The position numbers and the translations under genes are program-made. The notes under the pieces are model-generated. The model had not been told where the DNA came from. It searched no databases and saw only the letters and a program-made list of their open reading frames with translations. Of a DNA stretch of 64,000 bases, positions 11,707-26,700 are shown in pieces. The stretch covers positions 1 through 64,000 of the forward strand of contig WBMV01005000.1 of NCBI GenBank assembly GCA_013396655.1. The letters are read 5' to 3'. This DNA comes from Campylorhamphus procurvoides (taxonomy: Eukaryota; Chordata; Aves; Passeriformes; Dendrocolaptidae). How positions within the stretch are numbered: the stretch's first letter is position 1; each line of letters opens with the position of its first letter.

Positions 11707-14700
11707 CCTCCATTGCATCAGTAGAAACTGTAACAATGTTGACATCAAAAGAAAGTAAGCTGTATTTCAAGCACTATATGCTTCAGAATAGCATCATGAC
11801 TTGTATTTTATTAGAAATGTCCTCATTTTGTCAACCAAATTGCAGCACTTCAATATGCCACAGATAGTCCCCCTGTTGAATTTGTATTGCATTGAAGCAA
11901 ATGCCTGTTTTATCGCTGTTGTATTGACTGGAGCATCATTGGTATAAGTATGTTGACTTTTACCTATCTACTTTTACTACCAGGCAATATTTTTCTTTGG
12001 AAACACCACATTTACTCTTTCATGCATCTTCATATTCACTGAAGTTTTACTCCAGACATATATCATGAAGTAAGTCAATAAGCTTTCCAAAATACTTTCA
12101 AAGATTTTTAATACTGGATGAATTAATACTGATAAGAGTTACTGGTCACTGCCAGTAGCTGGTTTATTTCAATACTATTGTTTTTTAACCCTGGAGCTAG
12201 ATGGCTACCATGACTTCAGATCTTTGCAGCTGCTCACACTAATGGTAAGGGGAGCTTGTGTTGTACAGCCATTACCTAGTAACTTCTCAAACATTGAAGA
12301 GCACAAGCTTGTCTGAAAAAAAGAAATCAGGGATGGAAAAATAAGGGAGTAATAGCCTATCTGTACACAAAAGCTTGCTCCACAATATGAACTGCAGTCA
12401 GCACATCTGCACACAGGCTGAAACTGTAGCTTCAAAAGGTATGAAATACTACCTTTAATTAAGAGGATATTAAGTCTGAAATATAATTTCTGGCATTTTA
12501 GCTCTTAAACATTTTTCTTTATTGTGTGCTATTTTATTTAAAAGATGAACATATTTAGATGAACTAGAGAAAATAAGAGGGCTGTGCCACCTGTATTTCT
12601 TTCTAATATGAACTCTAGAGACAATTTAATTCACTATTATGAAAGTCTCTCTGAGAATACTGCATTTTCATGCAGAATGGGTAGTAAAAAGTACCTTTTT
12701 TAAGTATTCACAAATATTCAATCAGTTAAGTGCTGAATTGTGCTCAGTGATATTCACCATTATTTTATATTCACTTCCACAAATTAATATAAATTCATTC
12801 AGATGAATTTAGTGCCTAAAGTAACAGTGAATTGCAAAAATGTCTCAAATCTCATTGCAAAATCCTGTGAGTGCTGATGCAGAAACCATTTCCATTGATA
12901 TTTCACTCACTCTTGGAAGCAGAAACAATTGGCCCATGAGTCAAAATGTTCAAAGGCAGTGAAATACAGAAATGGCGTTAGGCTGATATCCCTGATCAGT
13001 AGCTGGCAGCCACCAGACCTGATCCTGCAATCAGGGCACTTGTGTGCCTAATGAAATCAGAGTCCTGCTGACTTTAAAGGGGTACACTTGCTCATGAGAT
13101 TGTTGCTAATACTGAACTGCAGGACTGATGTTTATGGGATAAAAGAGTCATTTCTATGAAACTTAGGTCAGAAAAAACTAAAGGATTATGACAGTCCAAA
13201 TAAACTAGGTTTTGTTTCAATGTATGAACAGAAATAAGTGACGGAACTCCACCATTACCCCCTTTTGATTAGCAGCTGTAAGTTAAAGGTAATAAGTTCC
13301 GATGCTACTAATCTATTTAAAATAAAGAGATGATTAAATAGAGTCTATAATGGAGAGAACTAACTAATATATGGTGTTACACTGCAGTATATCTATTATG
13401 GAAAATGCTCTTTGAACTGTGGTGGAACAATTCTTATTCTGCCCAAGTTTGTAATTTCTGTGGCATGTGAAAAAACCCAAAATGGACCTAAAAGCCTTTT
13501 GGTAGTTTCCTGTTTCTGGACGATCTGCTTTCAGGAGGTCGGTTGTTCAGACGTATTCTGAACACCTCAATTATTCACTGAATAAAATAACCTCCAAAGC
13601 TGGCCAATTTCCACTTCTACATTTAAAGAGAGTGTGTTTGAGGAATAAAAAATGTGGAATTACTGTCTCTTTATGCAATAAATATTGAAAGGGCTTTCAG
13701 CTTAAACTAATAATATGTAAGAGAAACACCTCTGGCTTAAATTTTCTCATAAATATTTCAAACCTATCCCTCACTGGTAGTGGTAGTTCCTTGAGGCACA
13801 GAGCTCATTCTCTGCATGCTGGCCTGAGTTAGAAGTAAGTCTTTCCTTCAGAAAATACTCCCTCCAGAAAATGTGCAGGACTGAATTATCACCATAACTG
13901 CAGAGTGTAGAAAAAAGCTTTTGAATAACATGATAAAGGCAGGCCTCAAACCCAATTTCTGTGATGTTTTTGCAAGGCAAAGCTGTTCATCCTCAGATGA
14001 ATATTAAAAAGAAATAGGGGCCTCACTTCTGTTTGTGCTTTCAAGTCAAAGCTACCTGATCTAATTCTCTTGTACGTTTCACAGTTTTTACATCCATGTT
14101 GGGGTATTAAATTCAATAGAGTTTCTTCAGCTTAAGACACGAGTAAGAAAACAGCTTGTTGCCTGGTTTAGGCTCAGTTTTCTGTCTTGCTGATGACTTG
14201 ATGAGCATTTTTGGTGAATGCATTACCAAAAACACTAATGTCTGCTTGAGAAAATAGATTCGTGTTTGGCACTTTATGTTTGTAATACTAATAAGAAAAT
14301 AACATGTGAAAGTAAAATACTTCTGGAGTATGAGGAGATGTATGAGAATGAGGGAGGCAAGTTTTGCCTGTTTTCAGGGAGCTTTACTATGGATTCTTTT
14401 GCATTTACAGTAAGAAAGTGTCTTTAATTATGTTGGCCAAAGTGACTATTCAAGGCATTTTGCTGTAGATGGAGCACTAATGAGCAATGCTGATCAACAA
14501 AGTCTGGCACACAGCCTCACTGCTGTTTACAGTGAAAAAAGGCCTATGGAGTCCACCAGCAGATACTCAGAGTTCTAAAAGACCTTGCTGAAATGTATCT
14601 TACAATACTGTATTTTTCTCTATGCTCTCTAATTTTTCCATAATGGCAAAACCACGGTGGTATTGCTGCTCATTTAAAAAATCCAAATATACATCAGATT

Positions 14701-17257
14701 TTCTGTCTTTTTATGAACAGGTACCTGGATATTAAATTGAGATGAGCCATCAACTTTACTCACACAGCCTATGCATTATTTAAATGAAGACTGCCACTCT
14801 ATCACTAGTTGCTTTTGCTGTTTCATTTGAATGTGAAATGTATTTATCTTTTACTGTCGCTATAAAATCTCTCCCCACACAAAGCTGCAAACACCACAAG
14901 GGAACAATCTCCTTCTCAGTAACAGAACTTTTATTATTTTTATTTTTACTATCATGGTACGTAAGAGGGCGCCTTTATGATCAAGAGCCTCATGTCTAGA
15001 AAAATTATGTTTTCTTGTATTACATACATTATAGAATTATAATATTAGTTTATTGTTGCTAGTAAAAGCAAATAATCTGTTCAGCTACATTTAATCAACT
15101 AAAATGAGTTCATTTTCCAGTGCATAATGCTGAGATCCTACTTTCAAGAGATTAGAGAGAGTTTTATACAGGATTTTCTTTTGTTTCGGGAAGAATAGAG
15201 ATTGCCTTGCAATAAGTTCTGACAAGGGGGTCATATCTTGCAGCCTCATAAATATGGTTGTATTTATGGCCATATCTCCTCCCAGCCCATGGGGATAAGT
15301 GCAATCCCTACCATGTGACTATGAAACTTCATACAATGACTGTAGGATCCTGTTTAGAATATACAAAGGTGTTTTTTGGAGGAAGTTTAAATTTACATAA
15401 AGAAGATTGCTTAGCAAGCAGCTTTTCCCCCCGTTAATAAGCTTTCTTTCTTTCATCCAAAGTAGCCAAACTAAAAGTCTGCTGTGCAATGTGCCAGATT
15501 TTAAAATTTTTTTAATGTGGTCTGGGAAGAGCCATGGTCATAAGAGCAGCAGCAGCCCTGCCATCACCTGCAGTGGAGACTGCAAACATCATCTGGAGGA
15601 AAGTGTAGCCACTTCCAAGTTCCAAGCTCTGAGGGAATTTCAACGGACCAATAATTCATTGTGGGGAGATAGCCCAGGGACAGGGGAGGGATGGCCAAGT
15701 GACTATACAGTGAGTCACAGGACAAGATCCCAGAGCCCTCACCAACCCTACATGTTCTCTGACTGTGTGGCACAGGGAAGTCTTGTCATAATTTGAAAAC
15801 ACAGCATGTACCTGTGGTAGAAATGTTTTGGAATTTCTGTTCTGTCAGCTTGATCTTAAATTTAACACCTGTTTGTCTAACTTTCCTCACCCAGCTGAGT
15901 TGTTTAAGGTGTCCATCATACCTCTGACAGTCTTTCTCTTACCTTTCCAGAGTGTCATATCTGGATTTTGAGAAGAATAGTGTAAAGAGTAAATTGAAGT
16001 TTTGTTTGTTTTGATTGTGAGCTGGAAAGGTGTGTTCAATAATGGAAATACAGATGGTGGCTGAGGTATCCGAGTGCTGCCTTTCTTACAATACAGATTA
16101 ACAATAATCAGAAATTCATCACATGGGCACTTTTCTTTCAATTTCTTTACAGAAAGTTGATTAGATGCTGTAACACCCCTGTGCCATCTTTAATCAGGTT
16201 TTCTAAGGAGTTAGATGAACACGATGACACTGTCATTGTCTTTTACCACAAACAGTTTTTGAACTGGTTTCTCAATTGCAATTAAATTTGACAGGTGAAG
16301 GTTTAAAAATGACCAAGTAATTCTGACAAAAGTGTACTGAGTAAAGGAGAGAGACTTAAATCATTGCCTGAAAAAGTATGAGATGATTGCAATATGAGGT
16401 ACCAGAACCAGACAGTAAGCATCTCTCAATCACGAGAAAAGCTCCAGTGAGTGGAACTGTGTGTTTCACAGGGAATGACCAAAACATGAGGCAAAGCCTC
16501 AGGATCTGAGGCTTCATTAGGTCTGCTGTCACAGATCTGTGTACTCTGCTGATAGCTCACTACATTTCCTCTCCCTGCTTTATAAAACTTAGACCACTTT
16601 TACATATTTTTATTAAATTAGTTCTGTATGATTAACTGTAAAACTTTCTTATAAAGTTAGTAGTTTTTCTACCAATTTCATCCTTGATGTGTCTGACCTA
16701 ATGATTAATAAAGAAATGAACTTTCTCTGTGGTAATGAATGTACTTAGTACTCCTAAGCATTTGAAATTTCCTTTTCAACAAGAAGAGTTCATAAATTGC
16801 AATAATTTTAAGTATCTACTTTGCCAGTTATTTATGTTTCTGGCTGGAATTAGTTCTGACTTTGCCAATGTCTTGCCTTCTCCAGACCAGAGTTTGCCAA
16901 CTCAGTATTGGTGGTTTTCTTATGTACAAGTCCAGTGTTCTGAGCACTACAGACTCATTTACCAGTCTAAACATGGGAAACTCATAAAAAAATTATTTTT
17001 TTGTGAACACTTTCAATGCAGCTCTTTTACCATAATGTAGGATGAGCATGAATGTCAAAACCTTGAATGCTTCCTCAGTACCGAATTTCTGTCCTTCACA
17101 CTACAACACTGAAGATCTTATTTAGTTCATCACAGGACAATATATTCAGGACATGGAGCTAACATAACATAATAAGAGTTTATGATTCAATTGCATTTTC
17201 TGTGACAATATTTTAGTATCCTCTGAAATGTTACTTTTTAAGAGATTAAAACTCTAA
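11707..17257. other. AT-rich unique DNA without a gene
   Basis: No gene or clear mobile element is seen. A GC-richer patch at about 15530-15790 holds a 129-codon frame on the plus strand and overlapping frames on the minus strand, none with a recognisable domain. Such overlapping frames on both strands indicate base composition and not coding. Confidence 0.6.
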
Positions 17258-17779
17258 AGCCACTCCTCAAGTACTGTGTCCATTTCTGGGCTCCTCAATT
17301 TAGGAAAGACATTGAGATGTTGGAATGTGTCCAGAGAAGGGCAATGCAGCTGGGGAAGAGTCTGGAGCACAAGTCCTATGAAAAGTGGCTAAAGGAGCTG
17401 GGATTGTTCAGCCTGAAAAAGAGGAGGCTGAGGGGAGACCTTATCACTGTCAACAGCTACCCAAAAGGAGGTTGTAGCCAGGTGGGGGGATCAGTCTCTT
17501 CTCTAAGCCAACCAGCAATAGAATAAGAGGACACAGTTTTAAGCTGCACCAGTGGAGGTTTAGATTGGACATTAGAAAGAAGTTCTTCACAGAGAGTGTG
17601 GTTGGGCATTGCGATGGGCTGCCTGGGGAGGTGGTGGAATCATTGTCCTTAGAGTATTTAAGAAAAGACTGAATGTGGCACTCAGTGCCATGGTCTAGTT
17701 GACAAGGTGGTGTTAGGTCAGAGGTTGGACTTGACGATCTCAGAAGTATTTTCCAACCTAGCTGATTCTGTGATTCTGG
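17258..17779 (+). mobile_element. CR1 LINE, end of ORF2 plus 3' end
   Basis: About 520 bases of CR1 are kept. The first part still reads as the end of ORF2, the reverse-transcriptase polyprotein: from 17317 the frame gives [20 protein letters not shown] and then a KRRLRGDL block, both hallmarks of the CR1 ORF2 carboxy end. The untranslated part follows ('ggtttagattggacattaga', 'gggctgcctggggaggtggt', 'gttggacttgacgatctcag') and it ends in CTGATTCTGTGATTCTG. The frame is broken after about 70 codons and the copy is dead. Confidence 0.95.
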
Positions 17780-20700
17780 GACTTCTCCCCAGCAATTTCA
17801 ATAGTGATTTAAAAAAGTAGAATGGTGAAGTCAAGCCTGGTGCCTGTTTTGTCTTTGACCCAAAGTCCACATTATAGAGAAGTGCAATGCAGTTTATTAT
17901 CTCAAGAGAAACTGACATTTATTCAAGTAATGTGTACAAGATGCTTGTGCTCAAAAGTAATTTTTTTTTCTGATACTGATCCTAAATGATCAGAATTCAT
18001 GGATATATTGTTACTATTGTACAAGTTTTCTTGCTGGCACTTTTTCACCATCCATACTCACCGTGATATTTCAAGAGTGACCATGTTGAAAGATAAAGTG
18101 ACAAGCTGATAAGTATTAACTGTAAGATATGAATGTTGAGGTCAGCAAATGAAATTCATTCAATATTGTGGGAGTTGATGGTTCTCAAATACTGTGTGAT
18201 TCCATGTTCAAAAATGTGTGTCAAATAACACCAGCTGGGTGGGTATATGTTGCTATGCACCAAATGTATATTCAGGTTGTAAACTTGCTAAACTTTTTAT
18301 TTTAGTCTAATAAAACAACAAGAAGCCTGCTCCAATGCAGATTTACCTTAACATATTGTTTATTGATAATTTGTATATTACAAATGGATGTGCAATCCAT
18401 ATCACAGAGCTTGTTTCAACAGGACCTTTCTTAGTCTCCTTATTCTGAAAAGCTGGTATTGCAGTTCTAAAGTAGACGCCACTCTCCCTTCCCTCCATAA
18501 AAACTCCATTACACTTAGACTGGAGGCATGGAAGGCAAGGGGGAAAGGTTTTTTTTTGGATAACCATTACCATCCTCTCACTTTCTTTGTGAACCTTAAT
18601 TACATAAACTTTCTCCACTCATACTGAGATCCTTTGTAATCTTTACTTATAAAAGTTTGCTAAATGACATAGTGTATAAACTATAGAAAAATGATAAACT
18701 GAGAAGAACAGACTATAGACATGAAAAATGAACTCTTAAAAAAAGCTAAGGACATCTTGTGGATAACTGTAGAAAGAAATTGCAGCCTAAGGGTACCATG
18801 CAATTAAATGATCACAGACAGACAAAACACAAAAATTGATTTCCAAATTTACTGATTCTGATAGTAGATTTATATGAGAAATATACATAAGCCCATTACT
18901 TTCACCTGAATGCCTGAAAAAGTACTCATAATGAAGTATTAGGTCAATGCTATTAAAAACACAATCTTGGAAGTAGAATTTGAAATATGTTTAGGCATTT
19001 TGAAGATTTACTCTTTATAGAAGGAAGGTGCTCAGTGCATTCTCAAAGTCAAGGCCTTTTTTAAGAAATCTCAAGCTGAAGGGTCAAGCAATAGCTTTTT
19101 CAGAAGCACTGGTTTGAGTATCACCAGTTACACTGAAGCAGCTGTGAAGATCCACATGCACTTTAGCAGAACAGAGAGGTTCTGTATTATCAGTAAGCAC
19201 TAAGTGGAAAATGCTTTCATAGGTGCATTTTGAGTTTTATTTTTGTTTCTTTTACCTTGCATTCACCAAAGGGTTAGGGCTGTACTCTATGTGTGTACTA
19301 GAGTGCCAACAATCACTGATTTTTATTTTTCTGTTGTGATGGATGAACAAAAAAAATAAGGTCTTTACTTTGTCTTTGGAGAGTCAGACAAGATAATTCA
19401 TCCTCAGTTTGATGTATATTATGTGCTTGATATTCTAAGGATCTTCAGAGTTATCCTTAGAATAATGGAAAACTATTTTCTTAACAGCTTTGGGGAATAA
19501 TGAGTTGCTAAAATAGTAAGACTTTAGCAATTCACCAGGATGTTCATTCATACATTTACATGAATTCATATGAGAATGAATCTCAGAAGTTCTGGTGAAG
19601 TCACTTGTGGTTTCTGTTAGGAAATAGGATATAGGATGTTATTGCATTTTCTGCTTTCCATAATTTCAAAATATTTGCCTTATTTTTTCAGGGTCCTTGT
19701 CTTGATATTCCAGCCAGCTGACTGTTGTTTAAACTACTGGGTTACAAACAGTGGTTGAACATGGATCTTTATGGCTGGATTGCACTGAAGGACTAAACAG
19801 AATTTCAGTTTTATGGTTATTTCCCCACATACTGCATTTAAACTGGCATTACTGACATTCTAATAATTATTGGCTTGTTTCAGAATGGTATTACTGAAAA
19901 TGTCTTTTACAGGTAATATTCTCAAAACCCACAGGTAACCTAAAATGACAAACATTTCCTGGGACACTATTTGGAGAAAACGCAGTATATGTATCAGTGG
20001 AGGATTCAGCTGAGGATTTCTCTTGGTTTGCTTGCAGACAGCGTAATGTCTTCTTTTTCCCTCAAGGCGAAACATCTTAGGCTGCCAAAGGGAGCAGAAA
20101 TACTTCATGTAGTAAGAATGTTACTCATGTTCTGAGGCTCAGTCCCATTTATTTCCTGCTATGATTATTATTCACAGCTCAATTTTTTATTAATTTTATA
20201 TATAATATCTCAAACAAGAGATACCTAAGAGAGGACTCAGCCATAAATTTATACAAATCTGTGGTATCATACAGCTTTCCTGCTACTTATGGTTCATTAA
20301 AGCTGTCACAAGAAAATCATGGATTTATGAAGTTTCTTTCACAAACGAGAAAAATCTAGTAGCTCTTTAGGCACAGATTATTAATGCTGTAATGACATTA
20401 AAGAGTATTAAATGCAAATTTTCAAGGCTCCAAAGAGCTTTATTAGGATCAGCAACATTTTTATTGAGTCACTCTTTTAGTGAAAATCTGGCAAAGTAAA
20501 TTCAAGTGAAGGCCACCTCAGACGTTCTGCTGTGCTTTATCAAGGAGTGAGCTGCTAAGGGCTTGGGGGTGAGAGGAAAGCTTGAATGAACCCAGTCTTT
20601 ATGTACACTTACCCCAGCTAATTTATAGTGTGCGCTCTGTATAAACCACAGGGGAGCACACTAATAAAATAGAAAAAAGGAAAAGATGTATTTGTATAAT

Positions 20701-23700
20701 ACTGTAATGAACATGCCAGATAAAGTAAATGAAAGAGATGAAAGACATTCTGGACTGCCAGGTGCTTTAACTGAGTATGGAGGCTTTCTAGGATGCAGGG
20801 AGAAATGGTACTCTAGATTCTGTAGATGACACTCAATCACTGCAGATTTTATAAAGAAATAAACCTAATTGTATATTAGTTCTGTTCATGGTGATAGAAT
20901 TATGATTATATTGTTCACTAAAAATTACAGGCTCATACAAATGGATATGTTGTAACATGGATCATACTTACATAATTTCTACTTAGACAAGAGTGTAGAA
21001 CTATCTCACAGATGACACACTGGTGCCTTTGAATTATAATATGCTATTTTGGAGGTGTGACAGAAGTTATTTAATATCACTTCAGAAGGCTAGATGTAAT
21101 GTGGAATCTTGATTTCAGTGTAATTATTTAAGCATATACTATGTAGAAAATGTTGAATTAATTTATAAGCATGAAGGCTGTATATTTCTAACAATTACTG
21201 CTCCTGTCATACATTGTTAATATTTGAGACTTTCATATAAAATTTCTGTAATTACTCAATCCTGTGTTTTAAGAAAGGGAAAGGAGTAAGGCAGAGGATC
21301 CTAAAGTGCATTCCTGGATCTGTTGAGACCATCTCTGCTACCATTGTCCACAGTCTGGCAGTTCCCATAGTGTAAATGCTTTGTCTCAAGTTCTCATAAC
21401 TTGCTCAGGAAATAAACTTCTTTCTTAATCCTAGGAGCTGAGTCATGGTATATGATCCATTACCTTTTCATACGTAGGTGTAATGCTTATGTACCTTAAT
21501 GATGTTGAAAAAGTGGTGTGAAGCTATCTAGGACCAAATCCTGCAATGCAAATTAGGATCTTCTGGTCCAAGGGTGAAAATTTGCAGCGTAAAAAGGGCC
21601 TGCTTGGGGCTGTCCACGTGTAGGAAAGGAAACAAAGTAAGACCACTTATGCTGTGCAATAAGCTAGATGAGGAAGTGATTTACACCTCTCTTGTGTGGT
21701 TTCCTCAGAACTTATGTATCTTTTTTCAGGTGGTGAATAGGATCCCTGAGGTGGTGTTTTTAATGTCTCTGTTCATAGAAGAATCCGTTTTACGTCCTGC
21801 TTTTTTCAAGAGATGAATCAAAGAAAAACTGTAGCCCTTAAATTTTTGTGAAGATAAGAGTTTCTGTGTTTTGTTTTTTGGGGTTTTTTTAAATCTTTCA
21901 CAAGAAAAATGTTTTACCTGTGGGTCAGTGGTGCATGCGTGGTACAGATTTATACAATTTAGTGCAAGCCTTATTACTTTTTATTCTAATTCTCCATTTA
22001 TTTAAAAAAAATTATATGTTGCCATACACATTAATTAACACATGTTTATGGACTAAGATGCAGAAAAAAGACTGGTGAAATGGCCTGGGACTTCTAATTT
22101 ACTCTCATACAAACAGTTTTGCGTGAATGTTAATTAGATGAAAAGCCATCTAGATTTGTGCTTGTAGGTCACCAAAGTGTCCTTAAAAGCTGAACAGTAT
22201 CTTTAGAACAGAGTAAACCATATAACCAACCAAATAAAGATCCCATAATAAGTGAGATATAATTTGACTGTTTATAATATAATGGCTTCATAGAATTTGT
22301 TAATAGTTTCTATCATTTTGAAATGCAACATATAATTAATACTAGGAAATAGCTGCAGTGACTCAGTCTTTCCAGTTAGTTTCAGCTATGTGAGAATCAC
22401 GGTGTTCTCATTATATACACATGTACAATGTATTATATCAAAGATTCCTTGATTTCTTTATGCTATTGACCTTTATAAGGAACTCTGTTTTGCAGAGTCC
22501 AGGCAAACCTAATAGATCCTGCACTGTTCTCTCAGACTCAGGGTGATTATCTCTTACCTTACAAAACAGTGTTTCCATGTGGATTTTTAATATGATACTT
22601 ATATTTATGCCCTCCTGTTACAACTTAGAACATAGAGATGGTGTTTAAAAGTTTGAACTGTATTTCAATAGTTACTTAGAATTAGAAAAGATCTGGACTG
22701 GATGCAGCTGGTCCTGAATTCCACTCATGGATATCTCCACATGAACATCCCCTTTGTAGCTTGTTTTTCATTCCAAATTCCTTACTGAAATTAGGGCTCT
22801 CTTGACTTTTAGAATATACCATTGAAAACAACATTCATGGCACTAAAAGGCACCTGGATCTTTGAAAAACATTGTCATCTCTTTATGATGTGATTAATAA
22901 ATTTTCATAATTGTATCCTAATATTTTATGTAAATCAAAAGTACATTTGGGCAGCAGATGCATATTAAAGCTGTTATGGGAAGCTGAGATCCATATGCAT
23001 GAAGGGATCATAATCTTCTGGAAAAGAACTGTGACAAGTCTGAAAAAAACCCACAACAAAACCACAAAGAACTAAACCCAAACCACTTATCATTAGAACA
23101 GATGAGTTATGCTGGACAAAATGATAAGAAATGCTTTTCCAGGAAAATGATGGGTCAGCTCCAAAGGTAAACCACAATTGTTTTGGAGGTCACCACAGTG
23201 CTCTGTGATGCACCCTTGCTTTATTGTGAAAGCTGGTAACCTTAAAACTGGTTGCCATAGAGAGTACTCACAATGACTAACTTCAGGTATCTAAATTAAG
23301 ATGTTAACATTAGGAAACCAGACTTTCCATGTGGATGATACATCAAAACAAATCAATTGGAAATCCAGAGTGTGGTCAGAATGCCTAACCTGTGTGCTCG
23401 AGCATTTTAACAGCCTTTATTACGTAGGCAGTAGTGGCTTCTAGCACCTAAATTAGGCTTCCAAGTTTAAGTGTGAGAAAATTCTCTTGTTGACATTCTA
23501 AATTATGGTATAGGCAAAGGATAAATTTAATGGATCTGAGTAGCTGAATGTCTGCAATTCTTCAGCACTTATTTGCACTTCATGTAAGGAATGGTACCTT
23601 GCCTTTTATTGCAGAGTAATGATGGTTTGTTGTTAAGGGCCTCATAGACAGATACATAATGGCTGCATGGAATATACACTGGAAATTTTATTTTTTCAAG

Positions 23701-26700
23701 CAAGATTTGCATTTTAGCATGTTGTTACTTGTGCATATTAAGTAAATGTTTATAAAAGACAAATTGATACTAAATTTAACTAATCAGGATTCTCTCTGTC
23801 TTCCATTCCTTGCCTGAGCAACTTAATGTGATCTAAAATTATCATTACTGTCTCTTACCATCAGCAAATATGTGTGTAGATATTCTTATCTACAAAAATG
23901 TTTAAAGAAAATTGACAGACATTTGAGAAAGCACCAATTGTTTGCAGTACTAGTCCATGTTACATAATTATGTCTTACAAATGAGCTAAAATTGTTAGAG
24001 CTCTGTGACGGTGATAGTTGCAGGAGTGCAGGAGTAAGATATATGTATTTATTAAAAACAAACAGGAAGAAACAGATCACTATAGTGTACAAAAGTTGTT
24101 TTGAAACTATACTCTGAAGAGATCTAACATAGATAAACAGAATGGCCTAGAAGATTGACAAAAACCCCCCAAAAACTGGTCTGGCTTGACCAAAAGTGAA
24201 TTGTAACAAAGTAAGTTGAAGCAGTCTGAAGACATCAGACAAAATACTGGATTTTGTTTCTTCTCAACATTAATGATTAACAGCTCATTTACCCCTTAGG
24301 TGTCTGGCTTGCCCTGCATGTGTTTGGATGGAAAGGTAATGGAAAGGAACTGAGACCTCGGTATTTACTGTGTTGCCTACAGTCCTTAATATGCATGAAC
24401 TGTCATTTGAATGAATCGGGATGTGGTAAAGAGCTTTCAGGATTGGTACTTGTTTAGCCTGATATATCAAAATACTTTTCCCCTCTATGTCTCCTCCCTC
24501 CCCCTTATTTTTACCGCTAGATATATATTGTCTATATATATGTAAAAATAAACACAAAATATTGTACTGTTTGATCTTTACTTGTTTAACCTCATCAGTG
24601 AAGCAACACATCGAGTGAGGTAATGGAGTATGTTCTGAGGGGTCCTGCTGGTACCAGAGCTGCATGGCACCACAGATAGGAACACCTCAGAAAGGGTGTC
24701 CACTAACAAATGAGAGTTTGCATTTATTACTGGATCAAGTATGTGTGAAAATATGCATAAATGGCAGCAGCCCTCCACTTTTAGTCTGGTTTCTTGTTTT
24801 ATGGCTAACAGATATTGCAATAAGCATCAAACAGCCAAGTATTTTGCACTGCTGAGTAAATGGAAATCTGTGATAATAAGACAGTAGAAGCTTTTCTTGA
24901 AATAATTTTTAACATCTGCTAAACCTCTGAATAAAGTCAACACAATTTTTTTTATACTAAAGTGCAAGATTTAAGGAAATTACTGTATTCAGAAAGAGAT
25001 GTGTGACAATAACTGAGATCTGTGCATAATAACTACTTTCCATTTCATTTCGCATCAGCTAACTTTTGCTCTGTTTCACTGAATTAAAAAGACGACTCTA
25101 AGCTTACATAACTTTTCAGCCAAGATCTAGTCCTTTCACAAGCGGTGCCCTCAGGCTTCACTTCTCTGAAAGGTACTGATCAAGGATAAATTTGCTAAGT
25201 TCTCAGTATCCTCCTATTCAGACAAGGATTTGGAGGGTTTGCTGAAAGTTATAAACTTTATTCAATAGGTCATTTAAAAAACTTCTCAGAGAGAACAACA
25301 AATTTACTGATGACTCTTGGAACATCTCGTGTCTCTTAGACTTATCACTTAGTCTGGGAACATAAAAACTCCTACCCATTCACCAAAGGTGAACACAACA
25401 CTTAACAACAGCTTTGATACTTGACATGACTATAAGCACATTGTTTACCTCCCTGAATGAACTTCTGCTTCTCCCTGTGGCCAGGAGGAGAGACTCTAAG
25501 CCTTTGCCACCTATAGATTGAAAACTCATATTTTATGGTGAGATTGAGGAATGGAATTAATCTCAAATTTTGGATGAATATGATAGAAACCAAATCCCTG
25601 AACTTGCAATGATAGTGTCATAGGACTCCTGGTTTTGCAGTAGATTGACACCTATCCCTGTTTACTTGGGATTTACTTGGGCTGCGAATATGATTTCAAA
25701 GCTTTTTGCTGTATACCTGTATCAAATTCAGGCTTCTGTCCATAAAGACTTCAGTAAAATATTTATTATCCAGCTATTTTCAATTCTATGAAGATCTAAA
25801 AATACCAGAGTTGTAGTTATTTCTTTTTAGTTGAGGCTGGGAATGTTAAGTAGGAAGGAAATATAAGATTGGTCGCTTTGGGTATGAAACTTGAATGGGG
25901 TGCTAGGGTCATTTATTTATAGGATTCTGCCTGATATTATTATTGGCTGTCTTGAGTAACTTTAAGAATCACCACAGATGGCTTCTAACAGATAAGTGCT
26001 GTGTGATGTTGCAACAGAGAGCATTTAGCTTGTGGTAGACAATGGAATAATAAGGTTTTAACAATAACTGTAGTGCGTATAATTGCTACTACGTAGATAT
26101 GTAGTAATTATCGTAAAGCTTCTTTAAACTGAATAGGAAGTAAACTGTACTGAATTAAATTTCTGACCCTTCAAGTTTCCAGGAGAGAAAAATATAAAGG
26201 AGTGTGATACTAGTTCTGAGAATATGAAATATTTAGTTTCTTTCTGCTTTTGAATGACCTTTTTCTGTCTTTTGGATACTGGCTAAAATTAATCATTTGT
26301 GCAAACGACACAAAGATTTACAACAAACAAACAAAAAATTTATGATGAACTTGTAATGATATCCAAAATTTAATACTGCAATTGCAAAAATAGAAAGTAT
26401 AATTCCACAGATTCTGTTTCTAGTTGTATTAGTGCACATTCACTGTGAAATTGGTAGGCTTATTATAAATTCATGTTGGTGGAAATTAGACAAGAATCCA
26501 AACTAACAACCCATATAAACCAGCAGTACTACCTGATTATCCTTTCAACCTCTTGAAATGAAATTCAATTATTTAGATTATGAAGGCCCTTAAATACTGT
26601 CTTTTTTGTTCTGTAACTGCAGAGTACATTGAATGAAGAGGAGAGGATTCATAAACAGGGCTTAGAACAGTTAAAAATAGTGATTGTGTCAGTCTCTGTG

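Noticed and set aside
15407..15796. 129-codon frame in a GC-richer patch
   Set aside because: A 69-codon frame overlaps it on the other strand, as expected from low stop density in GC-richer DNA; no domain is seen.
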